From: Streptomyces endocoffeicus
Lineage (GTDB): Bacteria > Actinomycetota > Actinomycetes > Streptomycetales > Streptomycetaceae
Direction of reading: 5' to 3'
NCBI RefSeq assembly: GCF_016741935.1
Contig: NZ_JAERRG010000003.1
Location: 124,001-188,000 of the forward strand
DNA length: 64,000 nucleotides
Shown: piece by piece, positions 25,363-34,638 of the stretch
How positions within the stretch are numbered: the stretch's first letter is position 1
How the letters are laid out: each line of letters begins with the position of its first letter
Translations under genes and position numbers: made by a program
Notes under the pieces: generated by a model
Told to the model about the DNA's origin: nothing
Seen by the model: the letters and a program-made list of their open reading frames with translations, nothing else
The model's database searches: none

Positions 25363-26511
25363 ATGAGCCACATAGCCGGAAGGCATGACGCCCGATTCGA
25401 CACCGTCCGCGCCAAGTTCGAGCAGAACGTGGCCTCCGGCGAGGAACTGGGCGCGTCCCTGGTCCTCGACATCGACGGCGACGTCGTCATCGACCTGTGG
25501 GGCGGCTTCCGCGACCCGGCCCGCACCGTGGCGTGGGACGAACACACCATCACCAATGTGTGGTCGACCACGAAGACCGTCACCAGCCTGGCGGCGCTCA
25601 TGCTCGTCGACCGCGGCCAACTCGACATCCACGCACCGGTGGCCGAGTACTGGCCCGAGTTCGCCGCCAACGGCAAACAGGGCGTCGAAATCCGCCACCT
25701 TCTCTCGCACACCTCCGGGGTCGCCGGTCTCGACCAGCCCGCCGTGCTCGCGGACCTCTACGACCGGGAGAAGTCCACCGCCCGGATGGCCGCTCAGGCC
25801 CCGTGGTGGGAGCCGGGAACGGCCTCGGGCTACCACTTGTCGAACTTCGGTCACTTGCTCGGCGAGGTCGTCCGCCGGGTGAGCGGAAAGCCCCTGAAGC
25901 GGTTCGTCGCCGAGGAGATCGCCGGCCCGCTGGGCGCCGACTTCCAGATCGGTGCCGCCGAGGAGGACTGGGGCCGGATCGCGAACGTGATTCCGCCACC
26001 CCCCATGCGGATCGACGCCGACGCCCGGGGAGCGGACAACCCGGGCGTCAGGGCCGCGACCGGACCCTTCATGGAGGCGGACGACGCCAACACACCGGAC
26101 TGGCGCCGCGCGGACATGGGCGGGGTGAACGGGCACGGCAACGCCCGCTCCGTCGCACGTATGCTGTCCGCGATCGCCCGAGGCGGTGAGGTCGACGGCA
26201 TCCGCCTGCTCGGCCCGGACACGATCGATCTCATCTTCGACGAGCAGGCCAACGGTGTGGACGTGGTCCTCGGCATCCCGCTGCGCTGGGGTGTCGGCTA
26301 CGCGTTGCCCAAGAAGGACACCATCGCCTGGATCCCCGACGGAAAGATCTGCTTCTGGGGAGGCTGGGGCGGGTCAATGATCATCATGGACCTCGAGCGG
26401 CGCATGACGATCTCCTACATGATGAACAGGATGGCCCCCGGCATCATCGGTTCCGACCGAAGCGGCAGCTACGTCACGGCCATCTACGACGCGCTCCGGC
26501 ACAACCCCTGA
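25363..26511 (+). CDS. Serine hydrolase, beta-lactamase/EstB family (class C fold)
   Basis: A 382-residue penicillin-binding-fold hydrolase. Active-site S-x-x-K is STTK in NVWSTTKTVTSLAALML; the Tyr motif is YHLSN; a third-site H/K-type motif is replaced by WGGWGGSMI near the C-terminus, as in EstB-type esterases. LLSHTSGVAGLDQP is typical of the family. No signal peptide is visible, so it is probably a cytoplasmic esterase rather than a beta-lactamase. It has its own hairpin terminator and lies downstream of the MmyB-like regulator on the same strand. Confidence 0.88.
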   Translation: MSHIAGRHDARFDTVRAKFEQNVASGEELGASLVLDIDGDVVIDLWGGFRDPARTVAWDEHTITNVWSTTKTVTSLAALMLVDRGQLDIHAPVAEYWPEFAANGKQGVEIRHLLSHTSGVAGLDQPAVLADLYDREKSTARMAAQAPWWEPGTASGYHLSNFGHLLGEVVRRVSGKPLKRFVAEEIAGPLGADFQIGAAEEDWGRIANVIPPPPMRIDADARGADNPGVRAATGPFMEADDANTPDWRRADMGGVNGHGNARSVARMLSAIARGGEVDGIRLLGPDTIDLIFDEQANGVDVVLGIPLRWGVGYALPKKDTIAWIPDGKICFWGGWGGSMIIMDLERRMTISYMMNRMAPGIIGSDRSGSYVTAIYDALRHNP

Positions 26512-26527
26512 CGCCGGATTCCGCTTC

Positions 26528-26556
26528 GCATCGGCTGCCCGGCGGGCGGCCGATGC
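26528..26556 (+). terminator. Hairpin terminator after serine hydrolase
   Basis: GCATCGGC (26528-26535) pairs with GCCGATGC (26549-26556), with further C/G pairing inside the loop. It starts 16 bp after the stop codon. The following run is pyrimidine-rich (CTCCCTCTT) but has no true T tract. Confidence 0.6.
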
Positions 26557-26656
26557 CTCCCTCTTGACGTCACACCCGTTGACGCGCAGACCGGATTCGC
26601 CGAAGAATGTGCGACACCTTCTGACAACGTTGTCCAGCCTCCGAGGTGTCGCTTCC

Positions 26657-29600
26657 GTGTCGCACCAATCCCTGCCCCTCGACCGCCGCCGCTTCCTGCA
26701 CCTCGCCGGTCTCACGGGTGCGCTGGCCGCCATGCCCCCGCTCACCGGAGCCGCGAGCGCCCACGCGGCGCAGGGCCGTGACGACACACCGCCCGACGCC
26801 GTCGCGGCCACCTACCTGCGGGTGCTCCTGGACCACACCCGGTGGTCCGAGACGCGGTGGGACGAGGCCCAGGGCCACTACACCGCCAAGGACTTCGGCT
26901 TCGCCGTGGTCCTCGGCAACGCGGTCCTGCTCACCCACGGCACCTACGACGCGGCGCGCGCGGGCACCGACCGGGAGACCCTGAAGCGGCGCACGCTCGC
27001 CACCATCCGTCACTTCGCCGCGTCGAACCGGCTCACCGGCGGCGACGAGTGGGGCCGCACGCTCTTCTTCGACACCACCTTCCAGTCGTACTTCGTCCTC
27101 GCCGCCCGGCTGCTGTGGCAGGACCTCGACACCGCGACGCGGCGGAACGTCGAGACCATCGTCCGCGAACAGGCCGCCTACACCGCGTCGTTGGGCAGCG
27201 GCGACGACCCCGCCTCGGGCGACTGGACGCCGAACGGACTGAACGGCGGACACGTCGGCGACACCAAACTGGAGGAGATGGGCCTGTACGCGCAGACCCT
27301 CGCACCGGCGCTCGCGTGGGCCCACGACGACCGCCGCGCCGCCGACTGGGCCAGGTGGTACGGCGTCTGGTCGCGCAACGAGGCGGGGCTGCCGCCCGCC
27401 GACCTCGCCAACCCCGCCCGGGTGGACGGCGTCGCCGTCTCCGAGAACACCGCCCGCAACCTGTACGACACCTTCATCGTCGAGAACCACGGCTCCTTCG
27501 GCCCGCACTACCAGGAGGAGCTGTGGCGCACCTCCGGCCGCAACGCCGCGCACTTCCTGGCCGCCGGACGCCCCCTCCCGCAGGTCCTCACACGGCAGCC
27601 GAACGCCCAGCCGCTGTGGCACACGCTGCTGGGCGTCATGAGCGACGCGGGCGAACCGCTGATGCCGATGGTCGACGACCGCGAACACCTCTACGGCAGG
27701 GACGTCATCCCGCTCGCCTTCCTCTCCCAGGTGATGCGCGACCGGGCCGCGGCGCGCGCGGAGCAGGAGCTGGCGTCGCGGCTGGAGGCGTACCAGCAGT
27801 ACCCGCCCGAGCACCGGATGGCGAAGTTCTCGGGGGAGCCGAAGTACGAGCCGGAGGCACGCGCCGAGATCGCGATCAGCTATCTGCTGCACGTGTGGGC
27901 GGCGGCGTCCGGGCGGCCCGTCAAGGCGCTGTCGCGCGACGAACTGTTCGCGCGGGCCTCCGGTGTCACGGACTTCGGGACCGGCCCCGGACTGCTGTCG
28001 CACCAGTCGCGAACCGCGTGGGCCGGTGCCGTGACGAAGCCCGGGTTCGTGAAGTTCGCCTGGCAACCGGGGCACGACGACTGGCTGTTCCGGATCGGCG
28101 GCGCGACCCCGATGTTCCTGCCCGCCACCGCCGCGAAGGTCCAGGGCCGTACCGTGCGCGGGTACGAGTCCCCGCGCGACGGCTTCGACGGCAGCGCGAC
28201 ACTCCTGCGCCTGGACGGCGGCTGGGCCGGATTCGCGACGCTCCCGACGGGCGCGGTCGTCTACGCGAGCGGCGGCACCGCCGACGCGGAGGGCCACCTC
28301 GAGGTGCACAACCTGACGATGCCCGGTATGCCGGGGCTCGACGGCGCGCGCACCTACCGCTTCGAGGAGGGCGAAGCGACCGTCCGCGCCCGCGACACCG
28401 CCACCGGAACACCCGCCGGACGGGTCGACGACCTCGGCTTCACCCCCACGACGGTGCGCCACGTCCGCATGCTCGGCGTGCGGCCCGACCCGGCCTACGG
28501 ATACTCCCTGTACGCCTTCGAGGTGCGCGACGGCGCCCAGGGCGCGGACCTCGCGCGCGGCGGGTCCGCCACCGCCTCGTCGGCCGACGCAGGGAAGGGC
28601 GCGCCGCTCGCGGTCGACGGCGACGCGGCCACCCGCTGGGCGGTGTCGAGGGCCGACCGTCCGCGCGCCGACAGCTGGCTGGCCGTCGACCTCGGCGCCG
28701 AGCGCCGGATCGACCGGGTCACCCTGCGCTGGGAGTCGGCGGCCGGCCGCGCCTACCGCGTCCAGGGTTCCACGGACGGCCGGGACTGGCGGGACCTGGC
28801 GACCGGGCCCAGGCCCGCGGTGAGCAGCCGCGGCGGCTGGCTCGACGTCGATGGACGCGCCGGGCTCGTGGTGCGTGACGGCCGGAACCCGATCGGCGTC
28901 TACGACGACAAGATCGTCCTCGGCGACGGCCCGGCGGCACCTCTCCTCGTCGAGGGTTTCCCCGGCACGTCGGCCGGGAAGCTGCGCGCGATCGCCCGGG
29001 GGGCCGCGCCCACGGCGGAGGCCACCGAGGTGCGCACGACGCTGACGGACGGGCACCTGACCCTGTTCAACCTCTCCGGCGAGTCCGTCCGGACGCTGAT
29101 CGCGATCCCGCGCACCGGCACGGACACGGTGGTCTTCGAGGGCACCCAGAGGCTGACCGCCGACGGCACGTCCTTCGAGGCCGCGCTGCCCGCCGCCACG
29201 GCGGTCGTGCTGCCCCCGCGCTTCACGCTCACCCCCCTCACCAGCCGACGCCTGCCGTCGGGCCTGCGGGTCCAGGTCGTCGACGGCGCGACCGTGCGCC
29301 TGTCCGGGGCCTCCTGCGCCCTGCGCGTCCGGGCCCAGGGGCACAGCCAGGTCGCCGTCGTCAGAGCGGACCGGACGATCACCGTCGTCCTGGCGGGCGC
29401 GGCCGCCCATCCGCACGACGACCTGGCCCTCGGCAGGACCGTCTTCCCCACCAGCCCGCTGCCGGAGGGCATGTCCGACCCCGCGGCGGCGGTGGACGGC
29501 GACGCCCACACGGCGTGGCGGCCGGGCACGCGCGGCCGCATGGTCGTGGACCTCGGCGCGGTCCGCCCGGTCCGCCTGGTGGAGACCGAGTGGACGGCGG

Positions 29601-29788
29601 CACCGGCGCCGGGCGCGAAGGCCGGCTTCAGCACGGACGGCATCACCTACCGGGACGCCGGAACCCTCACCGGCCGGGGCCGCGTGCGTCGGCTGACCGC
29701 CTCCGAGACGGCCCGCTACGTCAGCCTCGAGGTCGACGGGTCGGCGCCCGCGGCGGTGTCACGCCTGCGGCGCCTGACGGTGCGCTGA
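26657..29788 (+). CDS. Tat-exported discoidin-domain protein, probable polysaccharide lyase/hydrolase
   Basis: A 1043-residue exported protein. The N-terminus has a twin-arginine signal (LDRRRFLHLAGLTGALAAMPP, cut near AHAAQ). Residues about 35-400 are helical with repeated Trp/His/Asn patterns (GGDEWGRTLFFDTTFQSYF, GDWTPNGLNGGH, IVENHGSFGPHY), resembling an alpha/alpha-toroid carbohydrate-active domain. A beta-rich middle follows. Two F5/8 type C (discoidin) domains are visible, around 605-740 (ASSADAGKGAPLAVDGDAATRW) and near the C-terminus (DPAAAVDGDAHTAWRPG). It probably binds and cuts a polysaccharide outside the cell. GTG 26657 has GAGG 10 nt upstream. The exact enzyme family is uncertain. 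Confidence 0.75.
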   Translation: MSHQSLPLDRRRFLHLAGLTGALAAMPPLTGAASAHAAQGRDDTPPDAVAATYLRVLLDHTRWSETRWDEAQGHYTAKDFGFAVVLGNAVLLTHGTYDAARAGTDRETLKRRTLATIRHFAASNRLTGGDEWGRTLFFDTTFQSYFVLAARLLWQDLDTATRRNVETIVREQAAYTASLGSGDDPASGDWTPNGLNGGHVGDTKLEEMGLYAQTLAPALAWAHDDRRAADWARWYGVWSRNEAGLPPADLANPARVDGVAVSENTARNLYDTFIVENHGSFGPHYQEELWRTSGRNAAHFLAAGRPLPQVLTRQPNAQPLWHTLLGVMSDAGEPLMPMVDDREHLYGRDVIPLAFLSQVMRDRAAARAEQELASRLEAYQQYPPEHRMAKFSGEPKYEPEARAEIAISYLLHVWAAASGRPVKALSRDELFARASGVTDFGTGPGLLSHQSRTAWAGAVTKPGFVKFAWQPGHDDWLFRIGGATPMFLPATAAKVQGRTVRGYESPRDGFDGSATLLRLDGGWAGFATLPTGAVVYASGGTADAEGHLEVHNLTMPGMPGLDGARTYRFEEGEATVRARDTATGTPAGRVDDLGFTPTTVRHVRMLGVRPDPAYGYSLYAFEVRDGAQGADLARGGSATASSADAGKGAPLAVDGDAATRWAVSRADRPRADSWLAVDLGAERRIDRVTLRWESAAGRAYRVQGSTDGRDWRDLATGPRPAVSSRGGWLDVDGRAGLVVRDGRNPIGVYDDKIVLGDGPAAPLLVEGFPGTSAGKLRAIARGAAPTAEATEVRTTLTDGHLTLFNLSGESVRTLIAIPRTGTDTVVFEGTQRLTADGTSFEAALPAATAVVLPPRFTLTPLTSRRLPSGLRVQVVDGATVRLSGASCALRVRAQGHSQVAVVRADRTITVVLAGAAAHPHDDLALGRTVFPTSPLPEGMSDPAAAVDGDAHTAWRPGTRGRMVVDLGAVRPVRLVETEWTAAPAPGAKAGFSTDGITYRDAGTLTGRGRVRRLTASETARYVSLEVDGSAPAAVSRLRRLTVR

Positions 29789-29821
29789 CCGCCCCGCGGC
29801 CACCGGGCCACGCGAGGCGGG

Positions 29822-29840
29822 GCCCTCGCTCACCGAGGGC
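29822..29840. terminator. Hairpin between convergent genes
   Basis: GCCCTCG and CGAGGGC form a 7-bp stem with a CTCAC loop in the gap between the convergent discoidin and amidase genes. It lacks a T tract on either strand, so efficiency is uncertain. Confidence 0.4.
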
Positions 29841-29923
29841 GTGCGGGCGGGCGGGGACGGCGGCCCACGGGTGAGCGAAGGGGCGGCGGGGGCGAGTCCC
29901 CTCCGGATGGATCGGCGGCCGGG

Positions 29924-31339
29924 TCAGATGAGGTCGGGGCGGCGGTGCCGGACCGGGCTGATGTCCTCCAGCGCCGCGCCGAGCCGCAGGATCGTCGCCT
30001 CGTCGTACCAGCGGGAGACGAGCTGGACGCCGATCGGCAGTTTCCCGCCGGTGGCTCCGAAGGGGAGGGAGAGCGCGGGCAGGCCGGTGAGATTGAACGG
30101 GACCGTCGCGCGCATGATGCCGCGTGCCGGGACGGTGACGTCGCCGACCTCGAATGTCCGCCGGGCGTGCGGCGGCGCGGGGACGGGGCACACGGGGCAC
30201 AGCAGGACGTCGTAGCGCTCGAAGTACCCGGAGAACATCGAGCTGAGCGCCTCGGCCCGTTGCTGGGCGGCGACATAGTCGGTCAGCGTCACGTCCGGCG
30301 CGGTCAGCGCCCGCCGGATGACGCTGTGCAGCTCGGACTCGCGGCCGGCGACGGCCTGCCGGAAGTACGGCACGACCTCGGCGGTGAACAGCACCGCGCT
30401 CAGCGCGGTCGCGTCGAGGGTCTCCAGCTCGGGGAGTGGGGCCGGTTCGACCGTGCAGCCCAGGGTGCGCAGGGCGTCGGCCGCCGCGGTGACGGTGGCC
30501 GCCACCTCGCGGTCCACCGGGCCGAAGGCGGGCTCGGTCGCCCAGCCCACCCGCAGCCCGGCTATGTCCCGCGGTCCGGACGGGTCGGCGGGGAGCGGGT
30601 GGTGGTGCCGCACGTAACCGTCGGCACCGTCGGGTCCCGCGAGGACCCTCAGCGCGGCCGCGATGTCCCGCACACTGCGGGCCATGGGACCGACGTGCCA
30701 GTAGCGCCGGGGAACCTCGGGCCAGTGACCGGTGGTTGGGATGCGGCCCCGGGTGGCCTTCAGCGCGACGATGCCGGTGTCGTGGGCCGGCCCCCGCACC
30801 GAGATGGCGACATCGCTGCCCAGCCCGAGCGGGGACATCCCGGCGGCGATCGCGGCTGATTCGCCACCACTTGATCCGCCTGGAGTCCGCTCGTGGTCCC
30901 AGGGGTTGAGTGACCTGCCGGTGATGACGTTGTCGGTCTCGGTCCAGTAGGAGAACTCGGGCAGGTTCGTCTTGGCCAGCGGAATCCCGCCCGCCGCCCG
31001 GAGTCTGGCCACCGCGGTCGCGTCTCCGGCCGGGACACGGTCCCGGAACAGGGCCGAGCCGCGGGCGGTGACCACTCCCGCCACATCCAGCGAGTCCTTG
31101 ACCGTGAACGGGACGCCGTGCAGCGCGCCCAGAGCCGTGCCCGCCCGCACGGCCCGGTCGGCGGCGCGCGCCGCGTCGAGTGCCCGTTCGGCGGTCACCG
31201 TCACGGCGTTGATCTTCGGGTCGACCGCCGCGATACGGTCCAGATGCGCCCGCACCACTTCCACGGCGGATACCTGTCGTCCCGCGATGAGTGCCGCCAG
31301 CTCGGTCGCATCCCGGTAGTACAGCTCACGCTCGCCCAC
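29924..31339 (-). CDS. Amidase-signature family amidase
   Basis: A 471-residue hydrolase of C-N bonds. The Ser-cisSer-Lys triad is visible: Lys in [14 protein letters not shown], cis-Ser in [16 protein letters not shown], and the nucleophile Ser in [12 protein letters not shown]. The last motif is unusual, since most family members have GSDxGGSIRxPA; here the Gly-Gly pair is Ala-Ile. C-terminal [14 protein letters not shown] is typical. GTG 31339 follows AAGGG at 7 nt. A 6-bp dyad lies 25 bp upstream. The neighbour on its 5' side is an unrelated membrane protein, so it seems to be a single-gene unit. Substrate unknown. Confidence 0.88.
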   Translation of the reverse strand: MGERELYYRDATELAALIAGRQVSAVEVVRAHLDRIAAVDPKINAVTVTAERALDAARAADRAVRAGTALGALHGVPFTVKDSLDVAGVVTARGSALFRDRVPAGDATAVARLRAAGGIPLAKTNLPEFSYWTETDNVITGRSLNPWDHERTPGGSSGGESAAIAAGMSPLGLGSDVAISVRGPAHDTGIVALKATRGRIPTTGHWPEVPRRYWHVGPMARSVRDIAAALRVLAGPDGADGYVRHHHPLPADPSGPRDIAGLRVGWATEPAFGPVDREVAATVTAAADALRTLGCTVEPAPLPELETLDATALSAVLFTAEVVPYFRQAVAGRESELHSVIRRALTAPDVTLTDYVAAQQRAEALSSMFSGYFERYDVLLCPVCPVPAPPHARRTFEVGDVTVPARGIMRATVPFNLTGLPALSLPFGATGGKLPIGVQLVSRWYDEATILRLGAALEDISPVRHRRPDLI

Positions 31340-31363
31340 GGACAGGCCCTTCCGCCGTCGATA

Positions 31364-31380
31364 AGATGCAGGGCGCATCT
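31364..31380. promoter_or_regulatory. Dyad upstream of amidase
   Basis: AGATGC (31364-31369) and GCATCT (31375-31380) flank a 5-nt spacer, and ATGCA/TGCAT overlap the same site (31366-31370 and 31380-31384). It lies just upstream of the leftward amidase start and could be an operator; no adjacent regulator is intact. Confidence 0.3.
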
Positions 31381-31411
31381 GCATTCGCAGCGTACGCGGC
31401 GGGCCCGCGTC

Positions 31412-32389
31412 TCAGCCGCGTATGGTCACGCCGTGGCGTGTGCGCAGTCGGTGCAGCTCCCACAGGGAGAGTCCGGTCACCGACAGCGGGCCGCCGAACA
31501 GGGAGCAGAGCTGGGCCCACTGCGGCCCGTTGGGCATACCGCTCCCGGTCAGGTTGAAGGCGGCGATGATCCAGACCATCACCACGGTGAGCACGGCCGG
31601 CAGCGCGGCGTGCACATAGGCGGTGTTGAAGGCGGAGCGGGCGACGTAGGCCGAGGCCAGGAAGAAGAACGGCAGTCCCCACAGTACGAGCGTGAGCGCG
31701 GGGACGGCGGCCACGAACAGCCACACCCCGTGCAGCCCTTCCAGCACCTCGGGGTTGGCCGAGATCGCCCAGAACGTGGCGACGAGGACGGCCACCGTCA
31801 GGACGTACCAGCCGACGGTCTTGGCCGGGACACCGAGCCGGGAGCGCAGCAACCGCCGCCGCTCCGCGGGCGCGTAGCGGATGAAGACGGCGATGACCAC
31901 CGGTCCGGCGATGAGGAGCAGGACCGGGGTCACGATGAGTTGGGCGGCACTCTCGCTGGCCTGGTCCTTCAGGTCGTCGTCCGATCCGTAGGTGTAGTAG
32001 AGCGCGAGCGTCGCGAGGACGCCGAGCACCGTGCGGATGATCTGGACGCGGTCGACCACGGGGTCGTGGACACGCCCGCCGCCGTCCTGGTCGAACAGTT
32101 TCCGCGCGGGCCGGTGCGCCAGGCGGAGCAGGGGGATGAGGAAGGAGAGGAACGGCACTCGCCGGTACCAGCGCCGGCCTGCGGGCGCCGGACGGTAGGG
32201 ACCGGGCGGCGGGGGTGGGGGCGGGGGCCCATAGGGGTTCGGTGGTGGCCCGTACGGATTCGGTGTCGGCGGTGGCCCGTACGGGTCCGGTGTCGGCGGT
32301 GGCCCGTACGGACCGGGTGCCGGCGGCGGTCCCCAGCGGTTGCCTCCCTGCCCGGGGTCGTTCGGCAGACCCCATCCCCCCGTTGCCAT
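31412..32389 (-). CDS. Membrane protein with Pro-rich PYGPPP-repeat N-terminus
   Basis: A 325-residue protein. Residues about 10-70 are Pro/Gly/Tyr-rich with repeats of the type GPYGPPPTP, disordered and probably cytoplasmic. After a basic stretch (RRWYRRVPFLSFLIPLLRL) come about six hydrophobic segments, among them IIRTVLGVLATLALYYT, LIVTPVLLLIAGPVVIAVFI, YVLTVAVLVATFWAIS, WLFVAAVPALTLVLWGLPFFFL and VLTVVMVWIIAAFNL. I do not recognise the family; the design is common among actinobacterial proteins of unknown role. ATG 32389 has GAGGAG at 6 nt, giving a confident start. Confidence 0.8.
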   Translation of the reverse strand: MATGGWGLPNDPGQGGNRWGPPPAPGPYGPPPTPDPYGPPPTPNPYGPPPNPYGPPPPPPPPGPYRPAPAGRRWYRRVPFLSFLIPLLRLAHRPARKLFDQDGGGRVHDPVVDRVQIIRTVLGVLATLALYYTYGSDDDLKDQASESAAQLIVTPVLLLIAGPVVIAVFIRYAPAERRRLLRSRLGVPAKTVGWYVLTVAVLVATFWAISANPEVLEGLHGVWLFVAAVPALTLVLWGLPFFFLASAYVARSAFNTAYVHAALPAVLTVVMVWIIAAFNLTGSGMPNGPQWAQLCSLFGGPLSVTGLSLWELHRLRTRHGVTIRG

Positions 32390-32454
32390 CGCGGCTCCTC
32401 CTCGCCCATGCGCTCGAACGCGCGTTTTTCGCCAGTTGGCCGGGGAATTGTAGG

Positions 32455-32703
32455 TCACGAAGACGAATTGCGTCCCGCCCGGTCGTTGGGCGGTTCGGCC
32501 TTGGCCGCGCCGGCGGCCTGGGAATGGTCAGGCTGGTACGGGGGGCTGCTCCAGCCTGCGAGGAGAGCCAGCCGGTCCGCGGAGGGAGAACCGGGTTCGA
32601 CGGTGTAGATGCCGAGGATCTGGTCCGGGTCGTCGGTGGCGGTGAAGGACTCGTAGCCCAGGACGAGATCGCCGACGAGTTCGGCCAGGGCCGGCACGTC
32701 ATA
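32455..32703 (-). pseudogene. Remnant of MmyB-like regulator (C-terminal part)
   Basis: The minus strand encodes PALAELVGDLVLGYESF followed by DDPDQILGIYTVEPGSPSADRLALLAGW, which is the end of an MmyB-type regulator. In intact members the segment ending ELVG and the segment starting VGDLxLxYE are separated by about 35-40 residues; here they are joined directly, so an internal piece is deleted at a short shared VG/GTCGGCGA-type sequence. The HTH half is also absent. The fragment follows a GH53 remnant, so the region has been shortened more than once. Confidence 0.65.
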
Positions 32704-32746
32704 TCGGGATTCGCGGGCACCGTCGGTACGGGGCTCGTCGCATCGG

Positions 32747-33129
32747 CTACGGGCTCCAGCTGACGTTCGGGTTCAGATGACCCGTCCAGTCGAAGAGGGC
32801 CATGTTGTCCCAGCTGTTTCCGCTGTTGTCGATGTCGGCCGGGTCCCAGCCGTTGCCGGGGACCGCGTACCAAGTCGGTTCCCAGTAGAAGACCCCGATC
32901 GCGCCGGCGTTGCGGGCGGTGTTCCGCACATCGGAGAAGTTGGCGGCCTGGCCCGCCTGTCGAGCGGGTCCTTGGTGTTTCCGTTCGCGTCGTAGTACTT
33001 GGCGCCCAGGTCAAGAGCTCGCTGTGCGGTCGACACGTCGGCGCCGCGCATGCTGAGCGCGTTCGTGGCGGAGGCGTTCGTGGGCACGGGGAGCAGAGGC
33101 ACGGCCAGGGCGACCACCGTCGTGAGCAA
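32747..33129 (-). pseudogene. Remnant of GH53 arabinogalactan endo-beta-1,4-galactanase
   Basis: The 5' part encodes a signal-like segment (LLTTVVALAVPLLPVPTNASA) and LSMRGADVSTAQRALDLGAK with YYDANGNTKDPLD, the GH53 N-terminus. The 3' part, in another frame, encodes QAGQAANFSDVRNTARNAGA, then IGVFYWEPTWYAVPGNGWDP and DNSGNSWDNMALFDWTG, the GH53 C-terminus. In a complete enzyme more than 200 residues, including both catalytic Glu residues, lie between them. The join is around 32960-32970 (CTCGACAGGCGGGCC). The product cannot be active. Intact enzymes of this family cut galactan in plant cell walls. Confidence 0.75.
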
Positions 33130-33240
33130 GGTGACCTTCAGGGCGCGGCGGCCGGATCCTTAGGCATGCGTACGCCGCACGCCGCACGCCCGCCGGCTCG
33201 CCACCTCGCCCGCATCCGTCCCGGCCGCGCTCGCGGCCGA

Positions 33241-34545
33241 TCAACGCCTCGGCGCGCTCGCCGTTGGGGCCCAGGACCCGTCGAGCGGCACGCCTGCCGC
33301 TGCGGCGACCCGGGCGCGGGACTCCAGCAGCCGGGTGCGCAACGCCGGCAGGTCGACGTCGAGCAGCCGGCCGTTTCGCTTGACCGGCTTTCCGGCGATG
33401 AAGACGCTGTCCACCAGCCCGGGGTGACCGGCGGAGACGATCGTGCCGATGGGATCCGTGACCGGGAAGACCGTGAGGTCCTCGGCGTCGAGGAGGATGA
33501 AGTCGGCGTCCTTGCCGACACTGAGACTGCCCGTCCGGGCGTCGAGTCCACACGTGCGGGCGCCGTCCACCGTGGCGAATTCGACGAAGTCCCGCGCCGT
33601 GAGACCGCCGTTCAGGCCGCGCTGGACGGAGAACGCCGTGCGCATGGTGGCGAACATGTCGCCGCCGGCGGACGGGCAGTCGTCGACGGACAGTGAGGGG
33701 CGGATCCCGGCGGCCAGCATGCGGCCGGTCTCGGGCCAGCCGAAGCCCATCTTCAGCTCGACGTCCGGGCTGATCGACACCGAGCAGCCCGCGTCGGCCA
33801 TCATCGCCACCTGGTCGTCGGAGATGCCGTTGCCGTGCACGAAGGTCGTGCGGTCATCCAGCAGTCCGCGGTCACGCATGTCCGCGATGGGGCGCTCACC
33901 GCTGGGCCAGCCCGTGGCGGCGTGTACGTGGACGCTCACCCGCAGCCCGAGCTCCCGTGCCAGTGCGACATCGTCCGCGGTGGTGTCCAACGAGGTCAGC
34001 TGCGGGCCGCGCAGCCCCAACGCCATTCCCTCGTCCGGCAGTTGGGATCGCACGCGCTTGACCTCGGTGGCGATCGAGTCGTCGGCGAAGCCCGCGCCGT
34101 AGCAGAACACCGAGTGGCCGGGCGCGTCACGCAGCGCCTGGATCGCGGCGTCGGCGTTCTCCGGGCGGTCGGAGCAGTGGAACCAGTCGAGCATGGTCGT
34201 GACGCCCGAGCTCAGTGCCTCGATCCGGCCCAGCAGGTTGCCCAGGTACACGTCCTCCGGCCGGTAGTGCGGCCGGAATGTGCCGTGCATGGCGACGCCG
34301 TACTCGCGGAACGTCCAGTTGGCGCCGATGCCACGGAAGGCGGTCTGCCAGGTGTGCCGGTGGGTGTCGACGAAACCGGGCATCACGATCTTGCCGCGGG
34401 CGTCGACGACCTCCGAGTCGGCCGGGTCCACGTCGGCGGCGATCGCCGCGATCCGGCCGTCCTCGATGAGCAGGTCGCCCTGCGGGAGATTGCCGACGGC
34501 CGGGTCCATGCTGACCACCATGCCGCCGCGCACCAATGTCCTCAT
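33241..34545 (-). CDS. Amidohydrolase, chlorohydrolase/deaminase (TrzN/ATZ-like) family
   Basis: A 434-residue metal-dependent hydrolase of the cytosine deaminase/chlorohydrolase group. Metal ligands are visible: VMPGFVDTHRHTWQTAF (H-x-H), HVHAATGWP (third His), FVHGNGISDD (fourth His) and LSVDDCPSAGGD (Asp). Flanking beta strands LVRGGMVVSMDP and SVGKDADFILLDAEDL form the composite domain. It would deaminate or dehalogenate a ring compound; the natural substrate is unknown. ATG 34545 follows GAGGAG at 8 nt. It is divergent from a MarR gene and the 93-bp gap holds a strong operator, so MarR control is likely. Confidence 0.88.
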   Translation of the reverse strand: MRTLVRGGMVVSMDPAVGNLPQGDLLIEDGRIAAIAADVDPADSEVVDARGKIVMPGFVDTHRHTWQTAFRGIGANWTFREYGVAMHGTFRPHYRPEDVYLGNLLGRIEALSSGVTTMLDWFHCSDRPENADAAIQALRDAPGHSVFCYGAGFADDSIATEVKRVRSQLPDEGMALGLRGPQLTSLDTTADDVALARELGLRVSVHVHAATGWPSGERPIADMRDRGLLDDRTTFVHGNGISDDQVAMMADAGCSVSISPDVELKMGFGWPETGRMLAAGIRPSLSVDDCPSAGGDMFATMRTAFSVQRGLNGGLTARDFVEFATVDGARTCGLDARTGSLSVGKDADFILLDAEDLTVFPVTDPIGTIVSAGHPGLVDSVFIAGKPVKRNGRLLDVDLPALRTRLLESRARVAAAAGVPLDGSWAPTASAPRR

Positions 34546-34564
34546 CGGATGAGCTCCTCTCACA

Positions 34565-34610
34565 CAGTTGACGCATCAACTCTAGGAGCGTGGTGTTGAT
34601 GCGTCAACTG
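34565..34610. promoter_or_regulatory. MarR operator pair between amidohydrolase and MarR genes
   Basis: CAGTTGACGCATCAAC (34565-34580) and GTTGATGCGTCAACTG (34595-34610) are perfect 16-bp inverted arms with a 14-bp spacer. Each arm is itself nearly palindromic around TTGAyGCrTCAA, the classical look of a MarR dimer site, so two dimers could bind. The pair lies between both divergent start codons and should control both genes. Confidence 0.8.
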
Positions 34611-34638
34611 CGCGCCTCCGGCGGGTAGGATTTCCGCC

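Noticed and set aside
26570..29509. Very long minus-strand open frame (979 codons)
   Set aside because: It is fully antisense to the discoidin protein, has no recognisable domain and is rich in Arg/Gly/Pro, as expected for a GC-rich shadow frame.
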